Shown here piece after piece: positions 56,107 to 64,000 of a DNA stretch of 64,000 nucleotides (position 1 is the first letter of the stretch; every line of letters starts with the position of its first letter). The notes below the pieces were generated by a model. That model was given only the letters and a program-made list of their open reading frames with translations, was not told the origin of the DNA and did not search any database. Location: assembly GCA_027484685.1 (NCBI GenBank), contig JAIXSO010000062.1:53358-117357 (forward strand), given 5' to 3'. The translations under genes and the position numbers were made by a program. This DNA is from Bacteroidota bacterium. Lineage in GTDB: Bacteria; Bacteroidota; Bacteroidia; UKL13-3.

Positions 56107-56436
56107 ATGAAACATTTTAAATCAATCATAGGGTTCAGTTTTTTGATGCTTATTTTAGCATGCATCACTTTAACTTTTTTCAATTTTGATAGTCAGTTTT
56201 TACTAATTCCTGTTTTTGTTATAACAGTTGTAAACCTGTTGGCGGCTTTGTATCAATATAAAAAAGGCCAAAAATCGAAGGCACATATCTTTATGTTGTC
56301 TAGCTTGTTAATATTACTGATAGGTGGTTCATCGTGTGTTACCATTAAGTTTAAGCGCGATAGAAAGGTGACACCTAAACCAGTTATTAAGCAAAAAGAC
56401 AGTGTAATAAGTATGATTATAATAAAGCACAATTAA
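56107..56436 (+). CDS. Two-helix membrane protein B of the radical SAM cluster
   Basis: A 109-residue protein with hydrophobic blocks at about 7-50 and 60-78, a basic loop YKKGQKSKAH between them, and the LSSLLILLIGGSSC motif shared with the preceding protein, followed by a Lys/Arg-rich cytoplasmic or periplasmic tail. It starts 3 bp after the previous stop. Last gene of the cluster; an 87-bp gap separates it from the Hsp90-like gene. Confidence 0.65.
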   Translation: MKHFKSIIGFSFLMLILACITLTFFNFDSQFLLIPVFVITVVNLLAALYQYKKGQKSKAHIFMLSSLLILLIGGSSCVTIKFKRDRKVTPKPVIKQKDSVISMIIIKHN

Positions 56437-56523
56437 CAGAAAAATGAATTTGTAAAATTTTATACGCTGTATAAAAATTTAATAGTTTTTTGTATTGTTG
56501 TTTTTAGTAAATAATTACCAAAA

Positions 56524-58320
56524 ATGGGTAAAAAAATAAGCGATAACAGCAATTCAGATAGCTCCATATTTCAAGTAAATTTGGGTGGTGTTTTAAAAAT
56601 TTTATCTGAAAGTTTATATAGTAAAAAAGAAGTTTTTTTAAGGGAATTAATTCAAAATGCGGTTGATGCCATTAAGGCTAGAAACCAAATTGAAAAGGTC
56701 AAACCCCAAATACTGATTGAATTTTATAATCAAGGTGAAAGCAAAGCATTGGTATTTTCTGATAATGGCGTTGGTTTAACCATAGAAGAAGTAGAGGAGT
56801 TTTTATCAAAAATAGGTGCTAGTTCTAAATCAACTTTATTAAATCAAACAAACGATTTTATTGGTCAATTCGGAATTGGTTTACTCTCGTGTTTTATGGT
56901 GAGTAACGAAATTGTGGTGGTATCACAATCGGCCAAAGCTGATTACAGCATTAGGTGGACTGGCAATATTAACGGAACTTATAAAAGTGAGCAGTTAGAT
57001 GCTTTAACCCAAGTTGGCACCAAATGTATTTTACAATTGAGAAATGATATTGAGTTTGATGAAGAGCTACTAGTAACTTTGATAGAAGATTATGGTAAGT
57101 ATGTTGGAATTCCAATTGAGGTTGAAATAGATGGTGTTTTAAAATACGAGTATAACGAGCAGTTTCCTTGGATAAATGGAGTGAACCACGAAATTTTAGA
57201 ATTTGGAAAACAATGTTTTAAGGAAGAGTTTCAGTATTATTTTGATTTAGAAACTAGTGATGGTAAGAACAAAGGGATAGCTTATATTTTATCGCATCCA
57301 TTGCACCAATCGGCTTTGCAAGCCAATAGGGTATATTTAAAAAGGATGTTTATTACCGATAAAAGCAATAACATTTTACCTGATTGGGCCTTTTTTGTAA
57401 ATACAGTTATCAACTCTGAAAACCTTTCGCCAACGGCTTCGCGCGAGGATATTTATGAAAACTCCACACTCGAAAAAGTAAGAGAAGAGTTAGGAGTTTG
57501 TATCAAAAAGTATCTAAAAAACTTAAGTCAAAAATCACCAAAGGTATTAGAACATATTATAAGCATTCATCATATTGCTTTAAAATCGTTGGCATTAACC
57601 GATGATGATTTTTTGAAATTTATATATAAGTGGTTTAAGTTTACTACCAGTCAAGGTGAAATGAACTTGGAAGAAATTAAATTGAAGACCAAACAAATTT
57701 TATACATAACCAGTATTGATGAGTTTAGACAAGTGGTTCCAATTGCTAATGCCAATAATACTTTAGTAGTAAATGCTGCTTATATTTATGAAGCCGATTT
57801 GCTTGAATCCATTGCCGATTTTGACATTAAAACAAATTATGTTAGAATAAATGCGGAGTATTTTGGTAATATTTTAAACGATTTGAATCTAGTTGATTAT
57901 CAAGCAAATGAATATAGATTGGAAATGCTTCAAAAACACTTAAAACCTTATAAATGTAATTTAGAAGTGAAGCGATTTTTACCTGAAACTATTCCTGCGC
58001 TATTTTATATTTCTAACCAAACTGTGTATGATAGAGACGTAGAAGAAATAAAAAAATCGAGTGATGATTTATGGAACTTTATTTCGGATGCGGTGCATGA
58101 GATTGATGAAAGTTTATTTTCCAAATTGTTTTTAAACTTTAACAATCCTGTTATTGAAAAACTATTTAAAAACACCAATACCAAAAACGATAAATTAATT
58201 ATTGAAACACTTTACATCAATTCTTTAATGATTGGTCATTACCCATTAAGCAGTGTGGAGCTTGAAACCATGAATAAAAATTTGATATTGATGATTGATA
58301 ATTTAAACAATACATTATAA
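56524..58320 (+). CDS. Divergent Hsp90 (HtpG-like) ATPase
   Basis: The 598-residue protein has the GHKL ATPase domain: FLRELIQNAVDAI (catalytic Glu41, Asn45), DNGVGLT (80-86), KIGASSKS (about 97-104) and GQFGIGLLSCF (about 114-124). The middle domain has RVYLKRMFITD and NTVINSENLSPTASREDIYEN, matching HtpG's LPLNVSRE segment. The C-terminal about 160 residues diverge from HtpG's dimerisation domain. At this length it is slightly shorter than typical HtpG (about 620-630). The ATPase residues are kept, so it should bind ATP. It overlaps the TPR-like gene by one base, unlike housekeeping htpG, which suggests a dedicated client or partner. Confidence 0.88.
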   Translation: MGKKISDNSNSDSSIFQVNLGGVLKILSESLYSKKEVFLRELIQNAVDAIKARNQIEKVKPQILIEFYNQGESKALVFSDNGVGLTIEEVEEFLSKIGASSKSTLLNQTNDFIGQFGIGLLSCFMVSNEIVVVSQSAKADYSIRWTGNINGTYKSEQLDALTQVGTKCILQLRNDIEFDEELLVTLIEDYGKYVGIPIEVEIDGVLKYEYNEQFPWINGVNHEILEFGKQCFKEEFQYYFDLETSDGKNKGIAYILSHPLHQSALQANRVYLKRMFITDKSNNILPDWAFFVNTVINSENLSPTASREDIYENSTLEKVREELGVCIKKYLKNLSQKSPKVLEHIISIHHIALKSLALTDDDFLKFIYKWFKFTTSQGEMNLEEIKLKTKQILYITSIDEFRQVVPIANANNTLVVNAAYIYEADLLESIADFDIKTNYVRINAEYFGNILNDLNLVDYQANEYRLEMLQKHLKPYKCNLEVKRFLPETIPALFYISNQTVYDRDVEEIKKSSDDLWNFISDAVHEIDESLFSKLFLNFNNPVIEKLFKNTNTKNDKLIIETLYINSLMIGHYPLSSVELETMNKNLILMIDNLNNTL

Positions 58321-59399
58321 TGATGAATTTTGAAACAGAAGAAGATATTGAATACATACTTTACAGTATAGATGGCGAATACAGCTCACACAATAAGGAC
58401 ATTGCTTTTGAATGTGTAAAAAAAGCAGCCGCTTTAAACAATAAGTATTTAGAATTTAGGGCCAGGTATGAACATTTATCGCAGTTGGTTTTTAGTAATA
58501 TGTACGAGGAGGCAATTCCAATGTATCCTTGGTTATTGAATTATATGAAAACCTACGATGAGGAACACATGCAAATATTGTGGGCTTTTAAATGGGTAGT
58601 TGGACATTTAGCCAATTTTCATAAAATTCCATTATCAAAAATTAATGAGCTATTTGAGTTATTTGAAAAAGAATATACAGCTTATGGCGAAACAAAAAAA
58701 ATTGTAGCTTATAAAAAGTTTCATTTTTACTTACATACAGGGAACTTAACCTTAGCCGATGAGATGTACGACATTTTTAAAAAATCGAAGAAAGGTGATT
58801 TAGATGATTGTAGCGCTTGCCAAAAAAATGGTATTATTGAATATCATTTCGCTAAGAAGAATTACAAAGCTTTATTGGCCGAAAGTGAAAAGTTGTTTTC
58901 TCAAAAACAAAACTGTGTAGAAGTACCCAATATTACTTATCCATTGGTAAGTTATGTTTATTTGTTGTTAAATAAATTATCCGAAGCTGAGCATTACGCA
59001 CAAATTGCTAGTAAAAAACTAAAGTTTAATATTTTTCAAAGCAATGCTTATTTCTTGTTATTGTATTACAGTAAAACTAAGCAATTTGTTCAATGTAAAA
59101 AGTTAATTGATAAACAATTACCATTAATAGTAAACAATAATGACAATATATTTAAGTTCAATTTTTACAGTGCTTGTTATGTGTATTTTAAATGTTTAGA
59201 ACAAGATAACATAAAAGAATACAAACTAAAATCAGTAGATTTGGTGAAAGGAAAAGTACAACCAACCAAGGCGAATAATTACGCTGTATCAGCTTTAAAA
59301 GATTATTTTTATAATGAAGCCAAACAAGAATCTTTATTATTAGATAACCGCAATCAAAATAAATATTATGAAGAAAAATTAGCTGAGTTGGTGAGTTAA
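58320..59399 (+). CDS. TPR-like helical partner of the Hsp90-like protein
   Basis: The 359-residue protein is almost wholly helical, with repeated pairs of roughly 34-40 residues (for example AFECVKKAAALNNKYLEFRA, FHFYLHTGNLTLADEMYDIF, AKKNYKALLAESEKLF, LLLNKLSEAEHYAQIASKK, KTKQFVQCKKLIDKQL), like degenerate tetratricopeptide repeats. A CSAC pair sits in the middle. Eukaryotic Hsp90 uses TPR co-chaperones, and here the gene starts on the last base of the Hsp90-like stop (taatg), so the two are translationally coupled. Specific function unknown. Confidence 0.75.
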   Translation: MMNFETEEDIEYILYSIDGEYSSHNKDIAFECVKKAAALNNKYLEFRARYEHLSQLVFSNMYEEAIPMYPWLLNYMKTYDEEHMQILWAFKWVVGHLANFHKIPLSKINELFELFEKEYTAYGETKKIVAYKKFHFYLHTGNLTLADEMYDIFKKSKKGDLDDCSACQKNGIIEYHFAKKNYKALLAESEKLFSQKQNCVEVPNITYPLVSYVYLLLNKLSEAEHYAQIASKKLKFNIFQSNAYFLLLYYSKTKQFVQCKKLIDKQLPLIVNNNDNIFKFNFYSACYVYFKCLEQDNIKEYKLKSVDLVKGKVQPTKANNYAVSALKDYFYNEAKQESLLLDNRNQNKYYEEKLAELVS

Positions 59400-59714
59400 A
59401 TGCAATATCTATAATAAAATACTTAAAGTCATGCTGCAAGCATCTCCTTGGCTTTAACTAATTACTTTCCATTAGCATTTACCACTGCACCCTAAAGTTA
59501 AAGTGAATTTTTTATAAACTGACATTCTTTAGTAAGGTTCGAGTGTTATCATTTACATGGCAAACAAGTTAGCTAATGGATAAATCATTTCTTTTTTTCT
59601 TCATACTATTTGCATTACTACTTCTCACGATAATTATCGCGATGACTCATTATGAACTTCTAAGAAACAATTCCGCAAGGTTTGCAATAACTTTTAACTA
59701 AAATCAACAGCAAA

Positions 59715-59741
59715 CGTCACTGCGAGGAACGAAGCAGTCTC
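59715..59741. repeat. REP-like fragment
   Basis: cgtcactgcgaggaacgaag and following bases match the CGTCA-TGCGAGG-ACGAAGCA-TC pattern I know as a dispersed repeat in many Bacteroidota genomes. Only one arm is present, so it is a decayed copy. Confidence 0.6.
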
Positions 59742-59788
59742 AAGTAATAGGAAGTTGATTGCTAGTGGAATTGATAAGTGTTAAACAT

Positions 59789-59822
59789 CTAAGTACTTCG
59801 AACTTTAAACTTCGAACTAATT
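59789..59822 (+). repeat. 34-bp direct repeat left of the DUF559 cassette
   Basis: ctaagtacttcgaac and the rest of the 34 bases match 60562-60595 at 32 of 34 positions. The pair brackets the DUF559 gene and its inverted repeats. Confidence 0.8.
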
Positions 59823-59965
59823 ATGCGCTACCCATCGCCACTCGGGCCGAAAAATTAAAATTTCGCGCATTTAGTGGACATCCACCCACACCACTTTTTC
59901 CGCTCCTTTTTTGTTTGAGTTGATTGGTTGATTAATAAATTAAGTTGATAAGTTAATCAAAAAAC

Positions 59966-60029
59966 GTGCGGGAAATATTCCCCCTTGCGAATTGGAATTG
60001 TGCGCACGAGAAGGGGGTAAGGGGGATGT
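59966..60029. repeat. Left arm of an inverted repeat around the DUF559 gene
   Basis: Starts gtgcgggaaatattcccc and ends with a G-run and ggatgt. The reverse complement of 60437-60499 starts gtgcgggaataattcccc, has the shared ttgcg and GAAGGGGG blocks at matching positions, and ends with ggatgt. Overall the arms are about 63 bases. Confidence 0.75.
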
Positions 60030-60042
60030 TTTGAAATGCCAA

Positions 60043-60414
60043 TTATTTCATTAATTCATCAATTTTTACACAAATTTCTTTCAATACATTTTCAAGGTTA
60101 TTTTTAACATCACTATCCAAAAACCGAATACAAGTAACCCCATAGTTTTCAATTAACTGCTGCCTCATCATATCATCCTTAAAACTCTCATCATATTGAT
60201 GTGAAGAGCCATCTATTTCAATTACAAGTTTTAGTTCATGACAATAAAAATCAACAATAAATTCAAGCATTGGTACTTGTCTATGAAATTCAACCTTTAA
60301 CGATTTTCCTTTTATTACTTTCCATAAAATCACCTTAGATAGAATTCTTTGTTTTCGAAGTTCTTTCGCTAAAATCTTCAATCTTGGATTGTATGGTATT
60401 ATTTTATTAGTCAT
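60043..60414 (-). CDS. DUF559 (Vsr-like) endonuclease-fold protein
   Basis: The 123-residue protein starts MTNKIIPYNPRLKILAKELRK; ten more upstream residues (from 60444) are hydrophobic and not family-like, so the ATG at 60414 is chosen. The core is PD-(D/E)XK-like: FHRQVPMLEFIVDFYCHELKL followed by VIEIDGSSHQYD and GVTCIRFLDSDV. DUF559 is related to Vsr mismatch endonucleases; its role is not settled. The gene lies inside a pair of about 63-bp inverted repeats and a pair of 34-bp direct repeats, so it may travel as a small cassette. Confidence 0.88.
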   Translation of the reverse strand: MTNKIIPYNPRLKILAKELRKQRILSKVILWKVIKGKSLKVEFHRQVPMLEFIVDFYCHELKLVIEIDGSSHQYDESFKDDMMRQQLIENYGVTCIRFLDSDVKNNLENVLKEICVKIDELMK

Positions 60415-60436
60415 AAAACAAAAATAATAAAAAATT

Positions 60437-60499
60437 ACATCCACCTAACCCCCCTTCGGCCATGCTGTAACTCAGCGCAACGGGGAATTATTCCCGCAC
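60437..60499. repeat. Right arm of the inverted repeat around the DUF559 gene
   Basis: Reverse complement of the left arm (59966-60029) with the shared ends gtgcggga and ggatgt and shared G-run. Outer ends of the cassette are 59966 and 60499, a unit of 534 bp. Confidence 0.75.
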
Positions 60500-60561
60500 C
60501 TCTATTTTAAAAATGTTTTTTGTAAGTTAATAGTTTAATGGAGTTGATTATAATTAAGCAA

Positions 60562-60595
60562 CTAAGTACTTCGAACTATAAACTTTGAACTAATT
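60562..60595 (+). repeat. 34-bp direct repeat right of the DUF559 cassette
   Basis: Partner of 59789-59822 (32 of 34 positions), both reading ctaagtacttcgaac... to ...gaactaatt. It runs directly into the next dispersed repeat at 60594. Confidence 0.8.
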
Positions 60596-60646
60596 TGCCT
60601 TTGGTAATTGTTTTCACCGAACATTTTAAATAAGTCTAATAATTAT
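60594..60646 (+). repeat. Dispersed repeat, copy 1 (partner at 63837)
   Basis: tttgcctttggtaattgttttcaccg and following acattttaaataagtctaat resemble tttgccttcggtctttgtttt... at 63837-63889. The two copies bracket the membrane protein and TonB-receptor genes. Confidence 0.6.
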
Positions 60647-61348
60647 TTACTTAAGCTCATACCAACTAATTCCTAACAAGCCATCGTAATAATTTATATC
60701 TACATAATCACCAATATTTTTTGAGTCATAATATTTTTGTCCAACATGTTCGGTTTCATTTTCAGTTTGCGTATGCCATCTTTCCAATACAAAATTATTA
60801 CTACTACTTTTACCTTTGGTTTCATACTTATCAATTATTTTGGCACTAAAATAGTTTGATGGATTTTTGTTAAAAGCACAGTTAAAAAATATAATCAAAG
60901 CAAAACAATAGAAAAATCCGTAAAAAGAATTGATTACTAAACGTAAAACTAAAGACTCTTGTGGCAACTTTGTAATTGCTTCAAAGATAAAAATAAATAA
61001 TACTGTTCCGGCTATACCGTAAATCCATACCAAATTGTAGCTGTAAATAGAATAATCAGAACCTATTCTTATAACCATACCACAAACAGCTATTACACAA
61101 GCCAAACCTATATTGGGCTTATTACCATCTTCATGATCATAAACAATAATACCTTTGTATTCGCGTATTAAATACATACAACCAAATGGAACCAACGCCA
61201 TTATTACAAAGGCTAATTGAGTGGCTATTGATGTAAATATTAACCAAGCTAATATGGCAAAAACAATGATGTTAACCGCTCTCACCGTATTTTTAGCTTG
61301 CTTATAACTGATATGTTCTTGGCTTCTGTTGGCTCTTTTTTTATTCAT
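60647..61348 (-). CDS. Membrane protein of unknown family
   Basis: A 233-residue protein with a basic N-terminus (MNKKRANRSQEHISYKQAKN), about five hydrophobic helices (around 27-60, 85-102, 106-125, 135-155) and a soluble C-terminal part (about 160-233; YETKGKSSSNNFVLERWH, DYVDINYYDGLLGISWYEL) that could fold as a small beta domain. It starts 6 bp after the TonB-receptor stop and is probably co-transcribed with it. I do not recognise the family. Confidence 0.7.
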   Translation of the reverse strand: MNKKRANRSQEHISYKQAKNTVRAVNIIVFAILAWLIFTSIATQLAFVIMALVPFGCMYLIREYKGIIVYDHEDGNKPNIGLACVIAVCGMVIRIGSDYSIYSYNLVWIYGIAGTVLFIFIFEAITKLPQESLVLRLVINSFYGFFYCFALIIFFNCAFNKNPSNYFSAKIIDKYETKGKSSSNNFVLERWHTQTENETEHVGQKYYDSKNIGDYVDINYYDGLLGISWYELK

Positions 61349-61354
61349 AAGTTG

Positions 61355-63736
61355 TTATATTCTTAATCTTAAACATGCCCAAATATTACGGCCTGCTGCG
61401 CTTACTCCCGAAGCAAATACTCGGTATTGCGTATCTGTAATATTATCAATTCCTGTTTGTAATTGAATTTTACCTTTAGTACCAAAACTATATTGTGCTT
61501 TTAAGTTTAAAGTGTACCAAGCTGGCGAACCTTTAGGAGTAGCATAAACTGCATTGTCTTCACCTGTTAAATTAAAATCTTCTATGCGTTTCCAACCATT
61601 ATATACCGAGCTAAATTCAACCATTAATTTGTTTTTGTGAAACTGAATGGCACTTCGGCCAAACATAGGTGGAATGTGGTCTAAGGGTGTTTCTTTATCG
61701 CTGTTTTTTATTCTTCCATAAGTATAATTTATAGATGAAAAAGCCATGAAGTTGGAAGTAATATCTACTGCTAACTGTACGTTATACCCATAAATATAGG
61801 CTTGTTGCGCATTTTGATTGCTAAAAACTTTGGTGTTAACACCATTATAAAGTGCAGAATCACTTCCATTTAAAGTAGTAGCTTTTATAATGATGGCATT
61901 GTCAATTTGAGTAAAATAAACATTACCTTCTAGTTTTACTTTTTTATGTGCTACTGCACTAAAACCTAACTCGTAATTATAAGTATATTCAGGTTTTAGT
62001 TCAGGATTCGGAATAATTATAGCCTCGCCTGATTTGCTATCAAAAACTTTGTTTACATCATCTAAATTAGGTGCTCTAAAGGCGGTAGATATATTGGTAT
62101 ATAATTTTATGGCTTTAATAGGCAAATAAACTAAACCAATATTTCCGTTTATAGCTGAATTTTGTTGCGTTAAATTATTAGCTAAAAATGGAAAAAACGA
62201 TTTGTTGTTAAAGGTAGATTTCAGTTCTACATAATTTACACGTAAACCATCGCTTACAATAAATTTTTTACCAATTTCTAACGAGTGGCTTAAGTATGCT
62301 GCTAAATAACTCATGGTACTTCCACCATCAGGATAACGAGTAGAGTTGCTTGTGGTTTTGCTTGTTAATATATTTTTAGCATTGGCATTAGAAGCCACAT
62401 AATTAAACTGTCCATCAAAACCGTACCTAAACTCGTGTTTCATTTTTGGGAAATGTCTAATTTGTTTAGTAGCATCTATATTTAACGATGTTACATGCAA
62501 AAATTCATTACGTTGGTTTAAATTAGCAGCTTGCCAATTTCTATCATACCTACTTTCTTCAATATATTGGTGAGCTAAAGTTACCTTGTAAAAATCAGCA
62601 AAATCGCTCTTAGTCATTCTGCGGTATTGATATGAAGCCAAGGTGCGTAATTCAGGGCCATAATACCATTCTGCACTGCGGTAATTTTTGGTTCCTCTCC
62701 ATTCGTTTAACCTATCGTAACGAGGCACATTATTGGTATTACTTAATTGGAAATTGAATACATGTTGTTCAGTTGAACGCCTTGCATATAAAACTTTATA
62801 AACTATATCGTATTGGTTATAAGCAGTTCCTAGTTGTAAGCTTGGGTCGTTGTTTTTAAGCATGGTATCACGGTTATTTATTCTAGTTGCATAATAATTA
62901 CGTTGGTAAATACTATCTCCATCAATACTTTCCTTATTGGTTCCTTGTCGTAAATCGCCAAAATTACTATTGGTAAAACTGATTAAGTGTGCCCATTTTT
63001 TCTTTCCAATATTTACATCAAAATGAATTGTTGATTCATTATTTACACTGCCAAAACGGTAATAGGCATTGTATTCATTGGTTTTTAGTTTGGGTAAAAT
63101 AGTTTCAAAATATAATACACCACCCAACGCATCGCTGCCATAAATGGTGCTTCCTCCACCAAATAAAACTTCGGTTCGGTTTAAAATATTTTGGTCAATG
63201 CGCAATACATTTTGCAAATGTCCACCACGATAAATGGCATTGTTCATGCGCACCCCATCAATTACCAACAAAATTCTGTTTGATTCAAATCCACGTAAAA
63301 CAGGGCTACCACCACCTTGCTGACTTTTTTGAACAAATACATTGCCACTGTTTTCTAATAAATCGGCTGTGTTTTGTCTGTTTTGAAATTGAATTTGGCC
63401 TTTAGTAATGCTTTGAATTTGCCTAGGAATATCTTTTTTATCTTCTTGAAATTTATTTGCCGAAATTACTACCTCTTCTAACTTTAAAGCCGAAGGAGCT
63501 AAAAATATTCGAATGGTATCTTTAAAGTTAGTATTTACGGTTTGGTTATAAGGTTTGTAATCAGGGTGTTTAATAGAAATAGAAGCTTCGTTTTCAAAAT
63601 ATTCTTGTACAATATTAATATTGGCATCGTTAATGGCTAGCTTGGTATTTTTATCAAAAACTAAAACTGTTTGGGCTTGGCTAGAGTTAAAACTTAAAAA
63701 TAATAATAAAATTAGGGCAGGTATATATTTGTTCAT
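61355..63736 (-). CDS. TonB-dependent outer-membrane receptor
   Basis: The 793-residue protein starts at the second Met of the frame (MNKYIPALILLLFLSF, signal peptide ending SSQAQ). A short peptidase-regulatory-like beta domain follows (about 22-95), then the plug (EEVVISANKF; IQFQNRQNTADLLENSGNVF; SPVLRGFESNRILLVIDGVR; STIYGSDALGGVLYFET), then the beta-barrel to the C-terminus with AAGRNIWACLRLRI. The plug start and YGSDALGGV loop resemble heme/hemoglobin and other large-ligand receptors. It imports an unknown ligand (iron chelate, heme or vitamin) with TonB energy. No linked regulator or transporter is visible nearby. Confidence 0.9.
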   Translation of the reverse strand: MNKYIPALILLLFLSFNSSQAQTVLVFDKNTKLAINDANINIVQEYFENEASISIKHPDYKPYNQTVNTNFKDTIRIFLAPSALKLEEVVISANKFQEDKKDIPRQIQSITKGQIQFQNRQNTADLLENSGNVFVQKSQQGGGSPVLRGFESNRILLVIDGVRMNNAIYRGGHLQNVLRIDQNILNRTEVLFGGGSTIYGSDALGGVLYFETILPKLKTNEYNAYYRFGSVNNESTIHFDVNIGKKKWAHLISFTNSNFGDLRQGTNKESIDGDSIYQRNYYATRINNRDTMLKNNDPSLQLGTAYNQYDIVYKVLYARRSTEQHVFNFQLSNTNNVPRYDRLNEWRGTKNYRSAEWYYGPELRTLASYQYRRMTKSDFADFYKVTLAHQYIEESRYDRNWQAANLNQRNEFLHVTSLNIDATKQIRHFPKMKHEFRYGFDGQFNYVASNANAKNILTSKTTSNSTRYPDGGSTMSYLAAYLSHSLEIGKKFIVSDGLRVNYVELKSTFNNKSFFPFLANNLTQQNSAINGNIGLVYLPIKAIKLYTNISTAFRAPNLDDVNKVFDSKSGEAIIIPNPELKPEYTYNYELGFSAVAHKKVKLEGNVYFTQIDNAIIIKATTLNGSDSALYNGVNTKVFSNQNAQQAYIYGYNVQLAVDITSNFMAFSSINYTYGRIKNSDKETPLDHIPPMFGRSAIQFHKNKLMVEFSSVYNGWKRIEDFNLTGEDNAVYATPKGSPAWYTLNLKAQYSFGTKGKIQLQTGIDNITDTQYRVFASGVSAAGRNIWACLRLRI

Positions 63737-63836
63737 ATTCACATATTCTAATGCAAATAAATACAATTTATTAAAAATACTTTCGTTTAACTTTTAATCA
63801 ATTATAATATTTTTGACCAAACCATTCAAAATTTTT

Positions 63837-63889
63837 TTTGCCTTCGGTCTTTGTTTTCACCAACCACTTTAAATAAATCTAATTAATAA
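63837..63889 (+). repeat. Dispersed repeat, copy 2 (partner at 60594)
   Basis: tttgccttcggtctttgttttcacc and following cactttaaataaatctaat repeat the 60594-60646 sequence with several substitutions. It sits 100 bp upstream of the TonB-receptor start. Confidence 0.6.
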
Positions 63890-63901
63890 CCTGAGTTCGG
63901 T

Positions 63902-64000
63902 TTAAGCCACTAATGAAAGTTGTTGATCAAACAACATTAACATTTCAGGATTTGTTTCTTCTACATCTTTTCTGATAGATGGCTTTTTAGGAAAAAAAGA
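63902..64000 (-). CDS. 3' end of an unidentified reverse-strand gene (partial)
   Basis: The reverse strand is open from the window edge to a stop at 63902-63904 and ends SIRKDVEETNPEMLMLFDQQ-LSLVA. The beginning lies outside the window. The sequence beside it (aacctgagttcggtttaa) could be the end of an insertion sequence, in which case this would be a transposase C-terminus; I cannot confirm that. Confidence 0.45.
   Translation of the reverse strand, partial: SFFPKKPSIRKDVEETNPEMLMLFDQQLSLVA

Larger units (their letters stand above)
59400..60042. other. Repeat-rich region between the TPR-like gene and the DUF559 gene
   Basis: No gene is visible. It contains a 12-bp palindrome cgataattatcg (59628-59639), a REP-like 27-mer (59715-59741), a 34-bp direct repeat (59789-59822) and the left arm of an inverted repeat (59966-60029). 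The palindrome-rich, higher-GC composition differs from the surrounding coding DNA and suggests accumulation of small mobile repeats. Confidence 0.6.

Noticed and set aside
60415..60444. Ten extra N-terminal residues on the DUF559 protein
   Set aside because: They are hydrophobic, overlap the right inverted-repeat arm region, and are absent from the usual family start.

Overview
This window is AT-rich chromosomal DNA from a member of the phylum Bacteroidota. The evidence is a giant PKD-type adhesin with a gliding-motility/type IX secretion C-terminal domain followed by a PorP/SprF-type gene, Bacteroidota-restricted families (DUF3822, DUF5606), a TonB-dependent receptor, and sparse purine-rich ribosome-binding sites. 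I cannot name the genus.

Bases 1-15456 are a defence island built on a type I restriction-modification system: hsdM (cut by the window edge), hsdS and hsdR, plus a YgjP-type metallopeptidase and an EEP nuclease after hsdR. Between hsdS and hsdR lie inserted genes: a REP-associated HUH transposase, a PLD-like protein, a uracil-DNA-glycosylase-like protein and two overlapping DUF262 (GmrSD-type) proteins. Three degenerate copies of the hsdS 3' end mark the joints, so the hsdS end looks like a repeated insertion point. A YhcG/DUF1016 gene between hsdM and hsdS appears to have lost its nuclease domain by an in-frame internal deletion.

Bases 15632-28413 are mostly housekeeping: a neutral zinc metallopeptidase, sbcD-sbcC, rnr, a small lipoprotein, topA and trxB. 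A mobile-element primase/helicase remnant follows at about 28505-29434. Then comes the 12.65-kb adhesin gene (29877-42530), which contains a 1335-bp tandem internal duplication and is directly followed by a PorP/SprF-type gene and a staphylococcal-nuclease-like gene.

Bases 44100-49703 hold a tRNA-Leu(CAA), a DUF5606 gene, a transaldolase-like domain fused to a CBS pair, two tandem paralogous membrane microproteins of 57 and 56 residues, a PaaI-type thioesterase, DUF3822-rsmD-coaD, and a RelE/ParE-type toxin-antitoxin pair.

Bases 49705-59399 hold two large polytopic membrane proteins; then an overlapping run of outer-membrane-like protein, Lgt homologue, cysteine-rich radical SAM protein resembling the tetraether-lipid-synthase family, and two paralogous two-helix membrane proteins; then an Hsp90-like ATPase overlapping a TPR-like partner by one base. 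The lipid-type cluster and the Hsp90/TPR pair are the best candidates for under-described systems outside the defence island.

Bases 59400-64000 are repeat-rich: REP-like fragments, a DUF559 endonuclease gene enclosed by about 63-bp inverted repeats and 34-bp direct repeats, a membrane protein and a TonB-dependent receptor bracketed by another direct repeat, and the end of an unidentified reverse-strand gene at the edge.
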